Shown here: piece after piece, positions 1 to 8,174 of the stretch | Layout: each line of letters opens with the position of its first letter | Position numbering within the stretch: the stretch's first letter is position 1 | Origin: Companilactobacillus ginsenosidimutans | GTDB taxonomy: Bacteria > Bacillota > Bacilli > Lactobacillales > Lactobacillaceae | Reading direction: 5' to 3' | DNA length: 64,000 bases | Assembly: GCF_001050475.1 (NCBI RefSeq) | Contig: NZ_CP012034.1 | Coordinates: 2,526,557-2,590,556, forward strand | Program-made: the position numbers and the translations under genes | The notes under the pieces: model-generated | The model's input: the letters and a program-made list of their open reading frames with translations, nothing else | What the model was told of the DNA's origin: nothing | Database searches by the model: none

Positions 1-32
1 AGTAACAACGATAATCGCTAATAAAAAAATAA

Positions 33-47
33 ATGTAAGCGTATACA
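33..47. promoter_or_regulatory. cre site (CcpA operator) upstream of adhE
   Basis: ATGTAAGCGTATACA matches the catabolite-responsive element consensus WTGNAANCGNWNNCW at every position and lies in a longer palindrome (32-49). It is centred about 75 bp upstream of the expected transcription start of adhE. Carbon-catabolite control by CcpA is inferred; whether it activates or represses cannot be read from the position alone. Confidence 0.7.
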
Positions 48-81
48 TTTGGTGGATCTTTCAAAAATTAATTGAAAATAG

Positions 82-109
82 TTGCAATGAAAATTTATGG
101 TGTTATGAT
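82..109 (+). promoter_or_regulatory. adhE promoter
   Basis: -35 TTGCAA (82-87), 16-bp spacer, -10 TATGAT (104-109) preceded by an extended -10 TGT (101-103). The ribosome site TTGGAGGA follows just before the ATG at 171. Confidence 0.6.
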
Positions 110-170
110 TGTATGTGAAATAAATAACGTGAACATTTTAACAAACTATTGATTATTTGGAGGATTTCTC

Positions 171-2771
171 ATGTTAAAGGATACAAAGAAAGTTACTGAT
201 GAAGAAGACGTCGCTACTACTATAGATGCCATGGTTGCTAAGGCTCATAATGCCTTGGATATTATGGATAATTTCACTCAGAAGCAAGTTGATCACATTG
301 TTCACCAAATGGCAATCGCCGGTCTTAACGCCAGCATGCGCTTAGCCAAGCTTGCTTATGAAGAAACAGGTCGTGGTGTTACAGAAGACAAAGTTATTAA
401 GAATATGTTTGCAACCGAAGAAATTTGGCACTCAATCAAACGTGATAAGACAGTCGGAATTATCGAAGACGATAAAGAACATCGTCTAATCAAAGTTGCT
501 GAACCACTTGGTGTTCTTGCTGGTGTTACTCCTGTTACTAATCCAACATCTACTACAATGTTTAAATCATTAATCGCTGTTAAAACACGTAATCCAATTA
601 TCTTTGGTTTCCACCCACAGGCTCAAAATTGTTCAGTTGCTGCAGGTAAAGTAATGTATGAAGCAGCAATCAAAGCTGGAGCTCCAGAGGGTATCATCCA
701 ATGGATCGACAAACCAAGTATTGAAGCAACATCATATTTAATCAATAACGAAGGTATTGCTAGTGTTCTTGCCACTGGTGGTCCTGGAATGGTCAAAGCA
801 GCTTATTCAACTGGTAAACCTGCTCTTGGTGTTGGACCTGGTAATGGACCAGCTTACATCGAAAAGACAGCTAATATCAGAAGAGCCGTAAATGACATCG
901 TCCTCTCAAAAACTTTTGACAATGGTATGGTTTGTGCTTCTGAAAATAGTGCAATTGTTGATAAAGAAATTTATTCAGACGTTAAGCAAGAACTTGAGAA
1001 GATGCACGTATTCTTCTTGAAGAAAGCCGATTACAAAGCTTTAGCAGAAACAATGTTCAGACCTCAAGGTGGTGTCAAAGGACCTATCGCCGGAGCATCA
1101 GCTTTGAAGATTGCTAAACTTGCAGGAATCAAGGTACCTGAAGATACAAAAGTATTGGCCGTTGAATTAACTAAGATTGGTGACGACGAACCATTATCAA
1201 GTGAAAAGCTTTCTCCAGTAATTTCAATTTACAGATCAACTAGTCATGAAGATGCCTTCAAGAAAGCCGATGCACTCCTTCACCACGGTGGTCTTGGACA
1301 CACAGCTTCAATTCATACAATGGATGAAAAGCTTGCTACAGAATTTGGCGTTAAGATGCTTGCCAGTCGTGTGTTAGTAAATACACCTTCAGCCATTGGT
1401 GGTATCGGTAACCTCTATAATGAAATGATTCCTTCATTAACATTAGGAACAGGTTCATGGGGTAAGAATTCGATTTCCCACAACGTTTCATCATTTGATC
1501 TTTTGAACATCAAAACAATTGCTAGACGGAGAAATAACATGCAGTGGATCAAACAACCGAAAGTATACTTTGAAAAAACTTCAGTACGTTATCTTGAAGA
1601 TATGGAGGGTATCAATCGTGCGATGATCGTCTGCGATCCAACAATGGTTCAACTAGGATATGTTGATACAGTCGTTGATGAGTTGAAACGTAGAAAACAT
1701 CCAGTTGAATACACATTGTTCTCAGATGTTGAGTACGTAACATCGACTGACATGGTTGGCCGTGGTGTTACTCAAATGAACATTTTCAAACCTGATACAA
1801 TTATTGCTTTAGGTGGTGGTTCAACTATGAACGCTGCCAAAGATATGTGGTTATTCTACGAGCATCCAGATGTTGATTTATTCGGTGCTGAACAAGGATT
1901 TATCGATATTAGAAAGCGTACTTACAAGTTCCCTAAGCCAGAAAAAGCTCAATTTGTTGCTATTCCAACAACATATGGTACTGGTTCAGAAGTAACACCA
2001 TTCTCAAACATCACTGACAACAGAACAGATGTTAAGTATCCAATTGCTGACTATGCTTTGACACCAGACGTTGCAATCATCGATTCACAATTTGTTGAGT
2101 CAATGCCAAAAAACATTGTCGCAATTGCTGGACTTGAAGTTTTGAACAATGCGGTTGAATCATTCGTCTCAAATATGGCTTCAGATTATACACGTCCATA
2201 TGCTATGCAAGCTTTGAAACTAGTTGTAGATAACTTGAAGAAAGCCTATGACGGCGACGTTGATGCTCAAGCAGAATTGCACAATGCATCAACATTAGCA
2301 GGGATGTCATTCGCCAATGCCTTTGCCGGAATTGGACACTCATTAGCAGATGTCTTATACAACGAATTTGGTCTCTCACATGGTTTAGGCGTTATCATTT
2401 CACTTCCACAAGTAATCAGATATAACTTCAAGCAACCAACAAAGATTGCGATGTGGCCAAAATATGAGCACTTCAGAGCTGATGAAGATTATGCTTCACT
2501 AGCTAAGTACATTGGACTCCAAGGTACAAGTAATGAAGAATTAAAAGAGGCTTTGATTAAAGAAATTGTTGATTTGGCTCACTCAGTTAACATCAAACTT
2601 AGTTTGAAAGACCACGGAGTAGATAAGAAACAATTCGATAACAAAGTTGATGAACTATCAGAATTAGCCTTTGGAGATCAATTCTCATTTGCTAATCCAA
2701 AAGAACCGCTAATTGCTGAATTAAAAGATATCCTTGTTGATGAATATTCAGGCAAGAATGTCGAAAAATAA
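171..2771 (+). CDS. adhE: bifunctional acetaldehyde-CoA/alcohol dehydrogenase AdhE
   Basis: Cytosolic fermentation enzyme that reduces acetyl-CoA to acetaldehyde and then ethanol with NADH. At 866 residues it has the normal two-domain length. The N-terminal aldehyde dehydrogenase half carries the catalytic Cys255 in NGMVCASENS. The C-terminal iron alcohol dehydrogenase half carries the nucleotide-binding GGGSTMNAAK, the PTTYGTGSEVTPF motif and metal-binding histidines in GIGHSLADVL and GLSHGLG. The start is supported by GGAGG 8-9 nt upstream. The gene is monocistronic, between its own promoter with an upstream cre site and a strong terminator shared with the convergent marR. The assignment is secure. 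Confidence 0.97.
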   Translation: MLKDTKKVTDEEDVATTIDAMVAKAHNALDIMDNFTQKQVDHIVHQMAIAGLNASMRLAKLAYEETGRGVTEDKVIKNMFATEEIWHSIKRDKTVGIIEDDKEHRLIKVAEPLGVLAGVTPVTNPTSTTMFKSLIAVKTRNPIIFGFHPQAQNCSVAAGKVMYEAAIKAGAPEGIIQWIDKPSIEATSYLINNEGIASVLATGGPGMVKAAYSTGKPALGVGPGNGPAYIEKTANIRRAVNDIVLSKTFDNGMVCASENSAIVDKEIYSDVKQELEKMHVFFLKKADYKALAETMFRPQGGVKGPIAGASALKIAKLAGIKVPEDTKVLAVELTKIGDDEPLSSEKLSPVISIYRSTSHEDAFKKADALLHHGGLGHTASIHTMDEKLATEFGVKMLASRVLVNTPSAIGGIGNLYNEMIPSLTLGTGSWGKNSISHNVSSFDLLNIKTIARRRNNMQWIKQPKVYFEKTSVRYLEDMEGINRAMIVCDPTMVQLGYVDTVVDELKRRKHPVEYTLFSDVEYVTSTDMVGRGVTQMNIFKPDTIIALGGGSTMNAAKDMWLFYEHPDVDLFGAEQGFIDIRKRTYKFPKPEKAQFVAIPTTYGTGSEVTPFSNITDNRTDVKYPIADYALTPDVAIIDSQFVESMPKNIVAIAGLEVLNNAVESFVSNMASDYTRPYAMQALKLVVDNLKKAYDGDVDAQAELHNASTLAGMSFANAFAGIGHSLADVLYNEFGLSHGLGVIISLPQVIRYNFKQPTKIAMWPKYEHFRADEDYASLAKYIGLQGTSNEELKEALIKEIVDLAHSVNIKLSLKDHGVDKKQFDNKVDELSELAFGDQFSFANPKEPLIAELKDILVDEYSGKNVEK

Positions 2772-2813
2772 ACGTAATTCCGAATACGTTTGGTAAAAAT
2801 ATATTATTTTGTA

Positions 2814-2852
2814 AAAAAAGTATCCTCTGATTTTTTCAGGGGATACTTTTTT
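2814..2852. terminator. bidirectional intrinsic terminator between adhE and marR
   Basis: Inverted repeat AAAAAAGTATCCTCTGA / TCAGGGGATACTTTTTT around a T5 loop. A-runs and T-runs flank both sides, so it can end adhE (+) and the convergent marR (-). Confidence 0.85.
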
Positions 2853-2853
2853 G

Positions 2854-3372
2854 CTATAGAAACCAGTCACGAACAGTATCACTAACTGTCTTCTGGAATT
2901 TACTAAACCAAGTGGGGTTGGTAGTTTTAATTTTTTCGTACAGGTCATTATTGATTTTGGTGAATATCGAGATGAGTTGATCTAATTCTTCATCACTCAA
3001 GTTCTGGATATATTCGGGAATTTCAGCAGTCTGAGAACTGGCATTTTCTCGTCCAGATTCAGTTAATTTAATAATGGAAACTCGACGATCTTCTTTGGAT
3101 TTTTCTTTAGTGACGAATCCTTTTTTGACGAGTTTTCCGACGAATTCAGCAGTAGATTGAGCAGTTAGATTTAGCCTACTGGCGAGTTCTTTTTGAGAAA
3201 GTCCATCTTCTTGTGACAGGGCAAGCAAAATTTTTCCTTGTCCTTTAAAGAGTGGTTGATTATCTTCATAGTCGGAATGTCCCAGTCGTGTGACATCGTT
3301 AGCAATATGACGTACCATATCGAATTCAATAAGTTTTTCGGCAGCTTGTTTTTGTTTTGATAAATTTGGCAT
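2854..3372 (-). CDS. MarR-family transcriptional regulator
   Basis: Winged-helix repressor of about 172 residues. The DNA-binding part reads LSQKELASRLNLTAQSTAEFVGKLVKKGFV, followed by the wing KSKEDRRVSIIKLTESG, typical of MarR. An ATG at 3387 is possible, but GGAGG overlaps its second codon and lies 8 nt before the ATG at 3372, so MPNLSKQ is the better start. The gene is divergent from an ABC exporter operon. Two related palindromes lie over that operon's promoter, so local control of drug export and autoregulation are likely. The ligand is unknown. Confidence 0.88.
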   Translation of the reverse strand: MPNLSKQKQAAEKLIEFDMVRHIANDVTRLGHSDYEDNQPLFKGQGKILLALSQEDGLSQKELASRLNLTAQSTAEFVGKLVKKGFVTKEKSKEDRRVSIIKLTESGRENASSQTAEIPEYIQNLSDEELDQLISIFTKINNDLYEKIKTTNPTWFSKFQKTVSDTVRDWFL

Positions 3373-3424
3373 TAGATTAGCCTCCATAAATCATTATACT
3401 GATACTTTTTAAAAAATAAAGGAC

Positions 3425-3486
3425 AGGGTACTTGATTAATTAAACAGGTACCCTTATAATCGAAATTAATCAGGTAGCCTGATTAA
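3425..3486 (+). promoter_or_regulatory. ABC-operon promoter with two MarR-type operators
   Basis: -35 TTGATT (3432-3437), 17-bp spacer, -10 TATAAT (3455-3460). A near-perfect 30-bp palindrome (3425-3454) covers the -35 and spacer. A second palindrome with perfect arms TTAATCAGG / CCTGATTAA (3466-3486) covers the expected start point. Both share the half-site TTAAWCAGGTASCCT, repeated 26 bp apart. Binding by the adjacent MarR protein is inferred. Confidence 0.7.
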
Positions 3487-3514
3487 AAACAATCGAGATA
3501 TAGAGGCATTACTA

Positions 3515-4450
3515 ATGGAAAATATGAATGCAATAGAAGTTGAAGGTTTAACAAAAAAATTTGGTAATAATACAGCAGTTGATAATATCTCATTCGAAGT
3601 TAAGGCTGGTGAAGTGTTTGGACTCTTAGGTCCAAATGGTGCCGGCAAGACCACCACATTACGAATGATGACGACTTTATTAAAACAAGATTTTGGCACT
3701 GTTAAAATTTTTGGTCACGATACATTAAAAGAAAGTCGTATCGCCAGATCAATGTTTGGATTAACTGGACAGTACGCTTCTGTAGATGAAGATATTTCGG
3801 CTCGTGAAAATTTGATGATTTTTTCGAGACTTAATGGATTATCCAAGAATGAGGCAAAATCTAGAACAGACGAATTATTGGAAGAATTCTCACTAGTAAA
3901 TTCAGCGGACAAGAGTTTGAAGAATTTTTCTGGAGGGATGCGCCGCAGATTAGACTTAGCAGTCAGTCTGATAACTAGACCATCCTTAATCTTTTTAGAT
4001 GAACCTACCACAGGATTGGATCCAAGAACGAGAATGCAAATGTGGGACACGATTCGAGAACTAGTAGATCAAGGATCCACAATTATCTTAACCACTCAAT
4101 ACTTGGATGAAGCTGACCAATTGGCAGATCGAATAGCGGTTATCGATCATGGGAAATTAGTCAAAATAGGGACACCGGATGAGCTTAAGAAAAATATTGG
4201 TGGTACAAAATTACAGTTTCAAGTTGATGAAAAAGAAGATATTCCAGATTTAAAAAATGTCCTAGAAAATCAGCTTTCACTTGAATCAACTTTTAGCGGA
4301 AACCAAGTACAGGTCATTATGAGTGAGAAAAATCAATTAGTGACAATTTTGAACGTATTGGATGAAAATAATATTTCGTTTAGCCACTTAATTGTGCAAG
4401 ATCCTTCATTGGACGACGTATTTATGAGTTTGACAGTTGGAAAGAATTAA
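3515..4450 (+). CDS. ABC exporter ATP-binding protein (DrrA-like)
   Basis: ATPase subunit of an ABC-2 type exporter, 311 residues. Walker A GPNGAGKT (39-46), signature FSGGM (138-142), Walker B LIFLDEPTTGLDP and the H-loop region TTQYLDEADQLADR are all intact. A C-terminal extension of about 80 residues after the ATPase core is typical of the daunorubicin-resistance DrrA family. The permease starts 18 nt downstream, so the two form one operon under the MarR-type operator region. Drug or lipid export is inferred from the family; the substrate is unknown. Confidence 0.92.
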   Translation: MENMNAIEVEGLTKKFGNNTAVDNISFEVKAGEVFGLLGPNGAGKTTTLRMMTTLLKQDFGTVKIFGHDTLKESRIARSMFGLTGQYASVDEDISARENLMIFSRLNGLSKNEAKSRTDELLEEFSLVNSADKSLKNFSGGMRRRLDLAVSLITRPSLIFLDEPTTGLDPRTRMQMWDTIRELVDQGSTIILTTQYLDEADQLADRIAVIDHGKLVKIGTPDELKKNIGGTKLQFQVDEKEDIPDLKNVLENQLSLESTFSGNQVQVIMSEKNQLVTILNVLDENNISFSHLIVQDPSLDDVFMSLTVGKN

Positions 4451-4468
4451 AGAATAGGAGAAAAAATT

Positions 4469-5245
4469 ATGGACTTAGAAAGACACAGCGGCAATTTGGT
4501 AATGAATACCACAACAATGGCATATCGCAATTTATTAAAGACGATACACAATCCTGACAGATTCATGGATGTAATTATCCAACCAATCTTATTCATGTTG
4601 ATGTTCGGATATTTATTTGGTGGAGCAATTTCGGGTAGTGTTAAAGCTTACCTGCCAACAATTGTTCCCGGTATCTTGATTCAAACAATGTTATCAGCAG
4701 CATCTGGATCGGGTTCACAAATCAGAGAAGACTTAGACTCAGGTATTTATGACAGATTCAAATCTTTGCCAATGGCTCACATCGCACCTTTGGCAGGTCA
4801 ACTTTTCGCCGATATTTTGAGATTGATTATTGCAGCAACTGTATCATTAACAACTGGCTTTGTTATGGGCTGGAGACCTGCATCAGGTTTTGGTGGAGTA
4901 GTAATGTGCGCTCTTCTAGCAATCTTTATGGGTTGGGCAATTTCATGGATTTTCGCATTATTAGGATTGCTGGCCAAAAATGCTGAGACAGTTTCAAGTT
5001 TGTCATTAATTACTATGTTAGTTTTAGCCTTTGTTTCAAACGCATTTGTTCCTATCAAATCAATGACAAAGACAATGCAGTTTTTCGCATATATGAACCC
5101 TGTAACATACGTTGTCACAGCAATTAGACAAGTTTTGTCTACAGGAACACTAACACATGAAGCATTATTAGTTCTGTTCTTTGGTATCGGTGTAGTAGCA
5201 ATTTTCGCTCCACTGACAGTACTCGCATATAATCACAACAATTAA
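4469..5245 (+). CDS. ABC-2 type permease (DrrB-like)
   Basis: Membrane subunit of 258 residues with about six hydrophobic segments, beginning FMDVIIQPILFMLMFGYLFGG. It has the DrrB-type loop SGSGSQIREDLDSGIYDRFKSLPM and ends without a large soluble domain. RBS TAGGAGAAA precedes the ATG. It is co-transcribed with the upstream ATPase and followed by an intrinsic terminator. Together they would form a dimeric exporter regulated by the divergent MarR. Confidence 0.9.
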   Translation: MDLERHSGNLVMNTTTMAYRNLLKTIHNPDRFMDVIIQPILFMLMFGYLFGGAISGSVKAYLPTIVPGILIQTMLSAASGSGSQIREDLDSGIYDRFKSLPMAHIAPLAGQLFADILRLIIAATVSLTTGFVMGWRPASGFGGVVMCALLAIFMGWAISWIFALLGLLAKNAETVSSLSLITMLVLAFVSNAFVPIKSMTKTMQFFAYMNPVTYVVTAIRQVLSTGTLTHEALLVLFFGIGVVAIFAPLTVLAYNHNN

Positions 5246-5267
5246 GAAAAATTTATTTTGAAAATAT

Positions 5268-5294
5268 AGTCCTTATTGAGGGCTTTATTTTTTT
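5268..5294 (+). terminator. intrinsic terminator after the ABC operon
   Basis: Stem AGTCCT / AGGGCT with a 5-nt loop, followed by TTATTTTTTT. Confidence 0.7.
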
Positions 5295-5319
5295 GAAATT
5301 GTTGCCATTTTGATATGAT
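5293..5319 (+). promoter_or_regulatory. promoter of the aldo/keto reductase gene
   Basis: TTGAAA (5293-5298), 15-bp spacer, TATGAT (5314-5319) with an extended -10 TGA immediately upstream. Confidence 0.5.
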
Positions 5320-5350
5320 TAATGAGTAAACTTTTGAGAGGGAGTACAAT

Positions 5351-6211
5351 ATGACAAATTTAAACAGTTTAACTGATACTTATAAGTTAAGTAATGGTGT
5401 CGAAATTCCTATTGTTGGATTCGGTACATGGCAAACACCTGATGGTGAAGTTGCCAAAGAAAGTGTTAAATCAGCTATTGAAGCCGGATATCATCACATC
5501 GATACAGCAGCTGCCTATGGCAACGAAGACAGCGTTGGCGAAGGAATTAAAGCTTCAGGCATCAACCGTGATGAATTGTTTTTAACAACAAAACTTTGGA
5601 ACGACGATCACGGTTACGAATCAACTAAGAAAGCAATGGACCATTCACTTTCAGAATTAGGTGTAGATTACGTGGATTTATACTTAATCCATTGGCCAAA
5701 TCCAGTTAAGTTCCGTGACAACTGGAAAGAAGTTAATGCTGAAACTTGGCGTGCCATGGAAGAGTTGTTAAAAGAAGGAAAGACACGAGCAATCGGAATC
5801 TCAAACTTTAGACAACACCACATGGACGAACTTTTGAAAACAGCCACAGTAAAACCAATGGTCAATCAAATCTTCTTAAATCCAAGTGACTTACAACCAG
5901 ATGTAGTAGCTTACAACAATGAACACGGAATGTTTAGTGAAGCATATAGCCCACTTGGCACAGGTAAAATTTTCCAAGTTCCAGAGTTAAAAGAAATGGC
6001 AACACGTTATGGCAAGTCAGTTGCTCAACTCGTATTGCGTTGGTCATTACAACATGGTTTCTTACCACTTCCAAAGTCAGTTCACGCTGATAGAATTAAG
6101 GAAAATGGTGAATTGTTTGACTTTGAAGTATCTGATACAGATATGAAGACAATTGATGGACTACATGGATTGGCTGGCCTTGCAACAGATCCTGACACAG
6201 CAGACTTTTAG
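5351..6211 (+). CDS. aldo/keto reductase (diketogluconate reductase-like)
   Basis: NADPH-dependent carbonyl reductase of 286 residues, cytosolic. The catalytic tetrad is visible: Asp51 and Tyr56 in HHIDTAAAYGNE, Lys81 in LTTKLWND and His114 in YLIHWPNP. The cofactor-binding PLPKSVHADRIKEN segment near residue 240 is also present. The family (YtbE/YvgN type) reduces 2,5-diketo-gluconate, methylglyoxal and similar aldehydes; the natural substrate cannot be told. Strong RBS GAGAGGGAG. Single-gene transcript with its own promoter and terminator. Confidence 0.92.
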   Translation: MTNLNSLTDTYKLSNGVEIPIVGFGTWQTPDGEVAKESVKSAIEAGYHHIDTAAAYGNEDSVGEGIKASGINRDELFLTTKLWNDDHGYESTKKAMDHSLSELGVDYVDLYLIHWPNPVKFRDNWKEVNAETWRAMEELLKEGKTRAIGISNFRQHHMDELLKTATVKPMVNQIFLNPSDLQPDVVAYNNEHGMFSEAYSPLGTGKIFQVPELKEMATRYGKSVAQLVLRWSLQHGFLPLPKSVHADRIKENGELFDFEVSDTDMKTIDGLHGLAGLATDPDTADF

Positions 6212-6242
6212 CGTTAATTAATTTATTGTAAAAGTATAATTT

Positions 6243-6286
6243 ACGAATCAATTCCGGCAAATTTATGGAATGGGTTCGTTTTTTTG
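6243..6286 (+). terminator. intrinsic terminator after the aldo/keto reductase
   Basis: Imperfect stem ACGAATC-ATTCC / GGAAT-GGGTTCGT followed by a run of seven T. Confidence 0.7.
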
Positions 6287-6371
6287 TTTCGATATTTGAT
6301 ATGATTATCTTTATAAAATACATCGGAGTGGGGTGATGTTGTTGATTTATAAAAGTTGCTAGTTGAGAAAA

Positions 6372-6391
6372 CTCGGTAATTTATTGCCGAG
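6372..6391. repeat. IS605 left-end hairpin
   Basis: CTCGGTAA-TTTA-TTGCCGAG stem-loop about 25 bp inside the left end. It is the expected TnpA recognition structure. Confidence 0.65.
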
Positions 6392-6413
6392 ATGAATCAA
6401 CGTCTTGAGCAAC

Positions 6414-6842
6414 TTAACTTTTACCTGTCGGTTTACCAGCATTGTATTTGTTCATTTGGGAGTTAATATATTGATTAATAATTTCTTTCGATACATTGCC
6501 TAATGTACTCATGAAATAGCTGGATGACCAAAGGTGTCCACCCCAAAGTTGCTTTTTTGTATCTGGATATTTCTTAAACCACATTCTGGCAGATGTGCCC
6601 TTCAGGGATTTTACAATTGAAGAAGGTGTCATATCTGGAGGAAAGCTTATCATCATATGAACGTGATCTGGTAAAACTTCGATGTTATTGATCACAACAC
6701 CGTATTTCTCTGCTATGCCTATCAATATTTTCTTCATGTCATTTCTAGCTTCGTCAGTAGAGAATATTCTCTTACGGTACTTTGTTACCCACACTAAATG
6801 AAAATTGAAATCATATACTTTCGTACGACCTTTAACTAACAT
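6414..6842 (-). CDS. tnpA: IS200/IS605 Y1 transposase TnpA
   Basis: Small HUH single-strand transposase of 142 residues. The HUH motif is His60-Val-His62 in LPDHVHMMIS and the single catalytic tyrosine is Tyr125 in IINQYINSQ. A TTG 12 nt upstream is in frame, but GGAG lies 6 nt before the ATG at 6842, which is the likelier start. It cleaves and rejoins the element's ends at the terminal hairpins. It is divergent from tnpB with about 60 bp between them. The length is normal and the motifs intact, so it may be active. Confidence 0.93.
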   Translation of the reverse strand: MLVKGRTKVYDFNFHLVWVTKYRKRIFSTDEARNDMKKILIGIAEKYGVVINNIEVLPDHVHMMISFPPDMTPSSIVKSLKGTSARMWFKKYPDTKKQLWGGHLWSSSYFMSTLGNVSKEIINQYINSQMNKYNAGKPTGKS

Positions 6843-6904
6843 ATGTATCTCCAACTTTGGTATAATTTACCTACAGTATAACAGAAAGGAGGGCAACATA
6901 TACA

Positions 6905-8074
6905 ATGGTATTAAAAGGAATTAAGCTTCGGATATATCCCACTGAATATCAAATACACAAAATGGAATCTAATTTCGGTTGCGTACGTAAGGTATGGAAT
7001 CTTATGTTAGCTATGCAAAAAGAAAGATATGAGAATAACCCAGATTGTGAGTTTGTCACTAGATTTGATATGAATATTCTTTTGCCACTTCTTAAGAAGG
7101 AATATCCCTATTTAAAAGAAGTTGAAAGCACAAGTTTACAATGTGTTAATAAAGACCTTTCTGAAGCTTTTAAAAAGTTCTTTACAGAACACACGGGCTA
7201 TCCAAAATTTAAAAGCCGTAAATATCCACGCCAAAGCTTTCGCTCAACTTGTGTGAATCACAATATCGAACAAATTGATGATTCACACATAAAGCTGCCT
7301 AAACTTGGTGAGATGAAATTTAAGTGTGGTAAGGCTATACCCGAAGTGATTAAATCAGTAACCATTCGCAGAAGTCCTGCTGGAAAATATAATGCTGTGT
7401 TAACAGTTGAAGACGAAAACCAAGTATTCAATAAAACACAAGCTAAGGTCGGGTTGGATATGGGAGTAGCGGATTTAATCATTACTTCCGATTCGAGAAA
7501 GTATAAAACAATTCGTTTTGATAAGATCCTAGCTAAAAAGAAACGCTTTTGGGAACGGAAACTTGCTAGAAGAAGACTTCTTGCAATCAAGGATCGAGCC
7601 AAGACAAAGAAATTTGGCCTTGTTGAGCCCAAGGACTTGAATGATTACAAGAATGTTCGTAAGGCTAGAATTATGGTCGCCAAATATTCAGAAAAGATTG
7701 CCAATCAACGGAAAGACTATCTTCATAAGATTACAACTCAACTTGTAAAAGACTACGACGTTATTACAATTGAAGATTTAAAAACTAAAAACCTACTCAA
7801 AAACCATAAACTTTCTCGGGCAATTGCTAATCAATCATGGCGCATGGTTAGGCAAATGCTTGAGTACAAATGTGAATGGTACGGAAAAGAATTGATAATT
7901 GTTGATCCGTTTAAAACAAGTCAGTTCTGTGCTGAGTGTGGATATGATGACGGTAAACATGAGTTGAAAGTAAGGCAATGGACGTGTCCAAACTGTAAAA
8001 TAAATAATGACAGAGATATTAATGCAAGCAAGAATATACTGTTAAAAGGCTTGGAACAAGCCCTAGTAAAATAG
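6905..8074 (+). CDS. tnpB: RNA-guided nuclease TnpB of an IS605 element
   Basis: TnpB of 389 residues. The RuvC-like residues are in place: Asp185 in KVGLDMGVADL, Glu290 in ITIEDLKTKNL and the DRDINASKN motif near 369-371. A four-Cys zinc finger CAECGYDDG...CPNCK precedes the last motif, and the N-terminal OrfB helix-turn-helix region is present. In studied relatives TnpB is guided by an RNA from the element's right end and cuts next to the target motif, which favours element retention. Start ATG with AGGAGGG upstream. It appears intact. Confidence 0.93.
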   Translation: MVLKGIKLRIYPTEYQIHKMESNFGCVRKVWNLMLAMQKERYENNPDCEFVTRFDMNILLPLLKKEYPYLKEVESTSLQCVNKDLSEAFKKFFTEHTGYPKFKSRKYPRQSFRSTCVNHNIEQIDDSHIKLPKLGEMKFKCGKAIPEVIKSVTIRRSPAGKYNAVLTVEDENQVFNKTQAKVGLDMGVADLIITSDSRKYKTIRFDKILAKKKRFWERKLARRRLLAIKDRAKTKKFGLVEPKDLNDYKNVRKARIMVAKYSEKIANQRKDYLHKITTQLVKDYDVITIEDLKTKNLLKNHKLSRAIANQSWRMVRQMLEYKCEWYGKELIIVDPFKTSQFCAECGYDDGKHELKVRQWTCPNCKINNDRDINASKNILLKGLEQALVK

Positions 8075-8155
8075 CGATGACCAATACTGAAGGGCTGAAA
8101 TGTCCAACGGCAAGTCATGTGTTCCTAGAAGCTTGGCACTTAAGTGCCGAGTAGT
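7960..8155 (+). ncRNA. candidate omega (guide scaffold) RNA of TnpB
   Basis: By analogy with ISDra2, the RNA overlaps the 3' part of tnpB and the right end, finishing in the flank so that flanking bases act as guide. The region holds a right-end hairpin, GCTTGGCACTTAAGTGCCGA (8131-8150), whose stem continues through 8151, immediately before the junction. Limits are inferred, not seen. Confidence 0.4.
8132..8151. repeat. IS605 right-end hairpin
   Basis: CTTGGCACTT / AAGTGCCGAG palindrome, with stem similarity to the left-end hairpin (shared CTCGG/GCCGAG). Confidence 0.65.
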
Positions 8156-8174
8156 TCACTTAGAGGATTTTACT

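Larger units (their letters stand above)
6347..8155. mobile_element. IS200/IS605-family insertion sequence (divergent tnpA and tnpB)
   Basis: Complete element with tnpA on the minus strand and tnpB on the plus strand, and a subterminal hairpin at each end (6372-6391 and 8132-8151) as expected for single-strand transposition. No target duplication is seen, as is normal for the family. The left flank ends in TTGAT, a known type of IS605-group target. Removing 6347-8155 rejoins ATGTTGTTGAT to TCACTTAGAGG and restores an ATG-started reading frame into the downstream ATPase gene. The exact right boundary is uncertain by a few bases. Confidence 0.8.

Noticed and set aside
110..140. Rex-like site TGTGAAATAAAT near adhE
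   Set aside because: The second half-site is not a usable match to TTCACAA at the required spacing.
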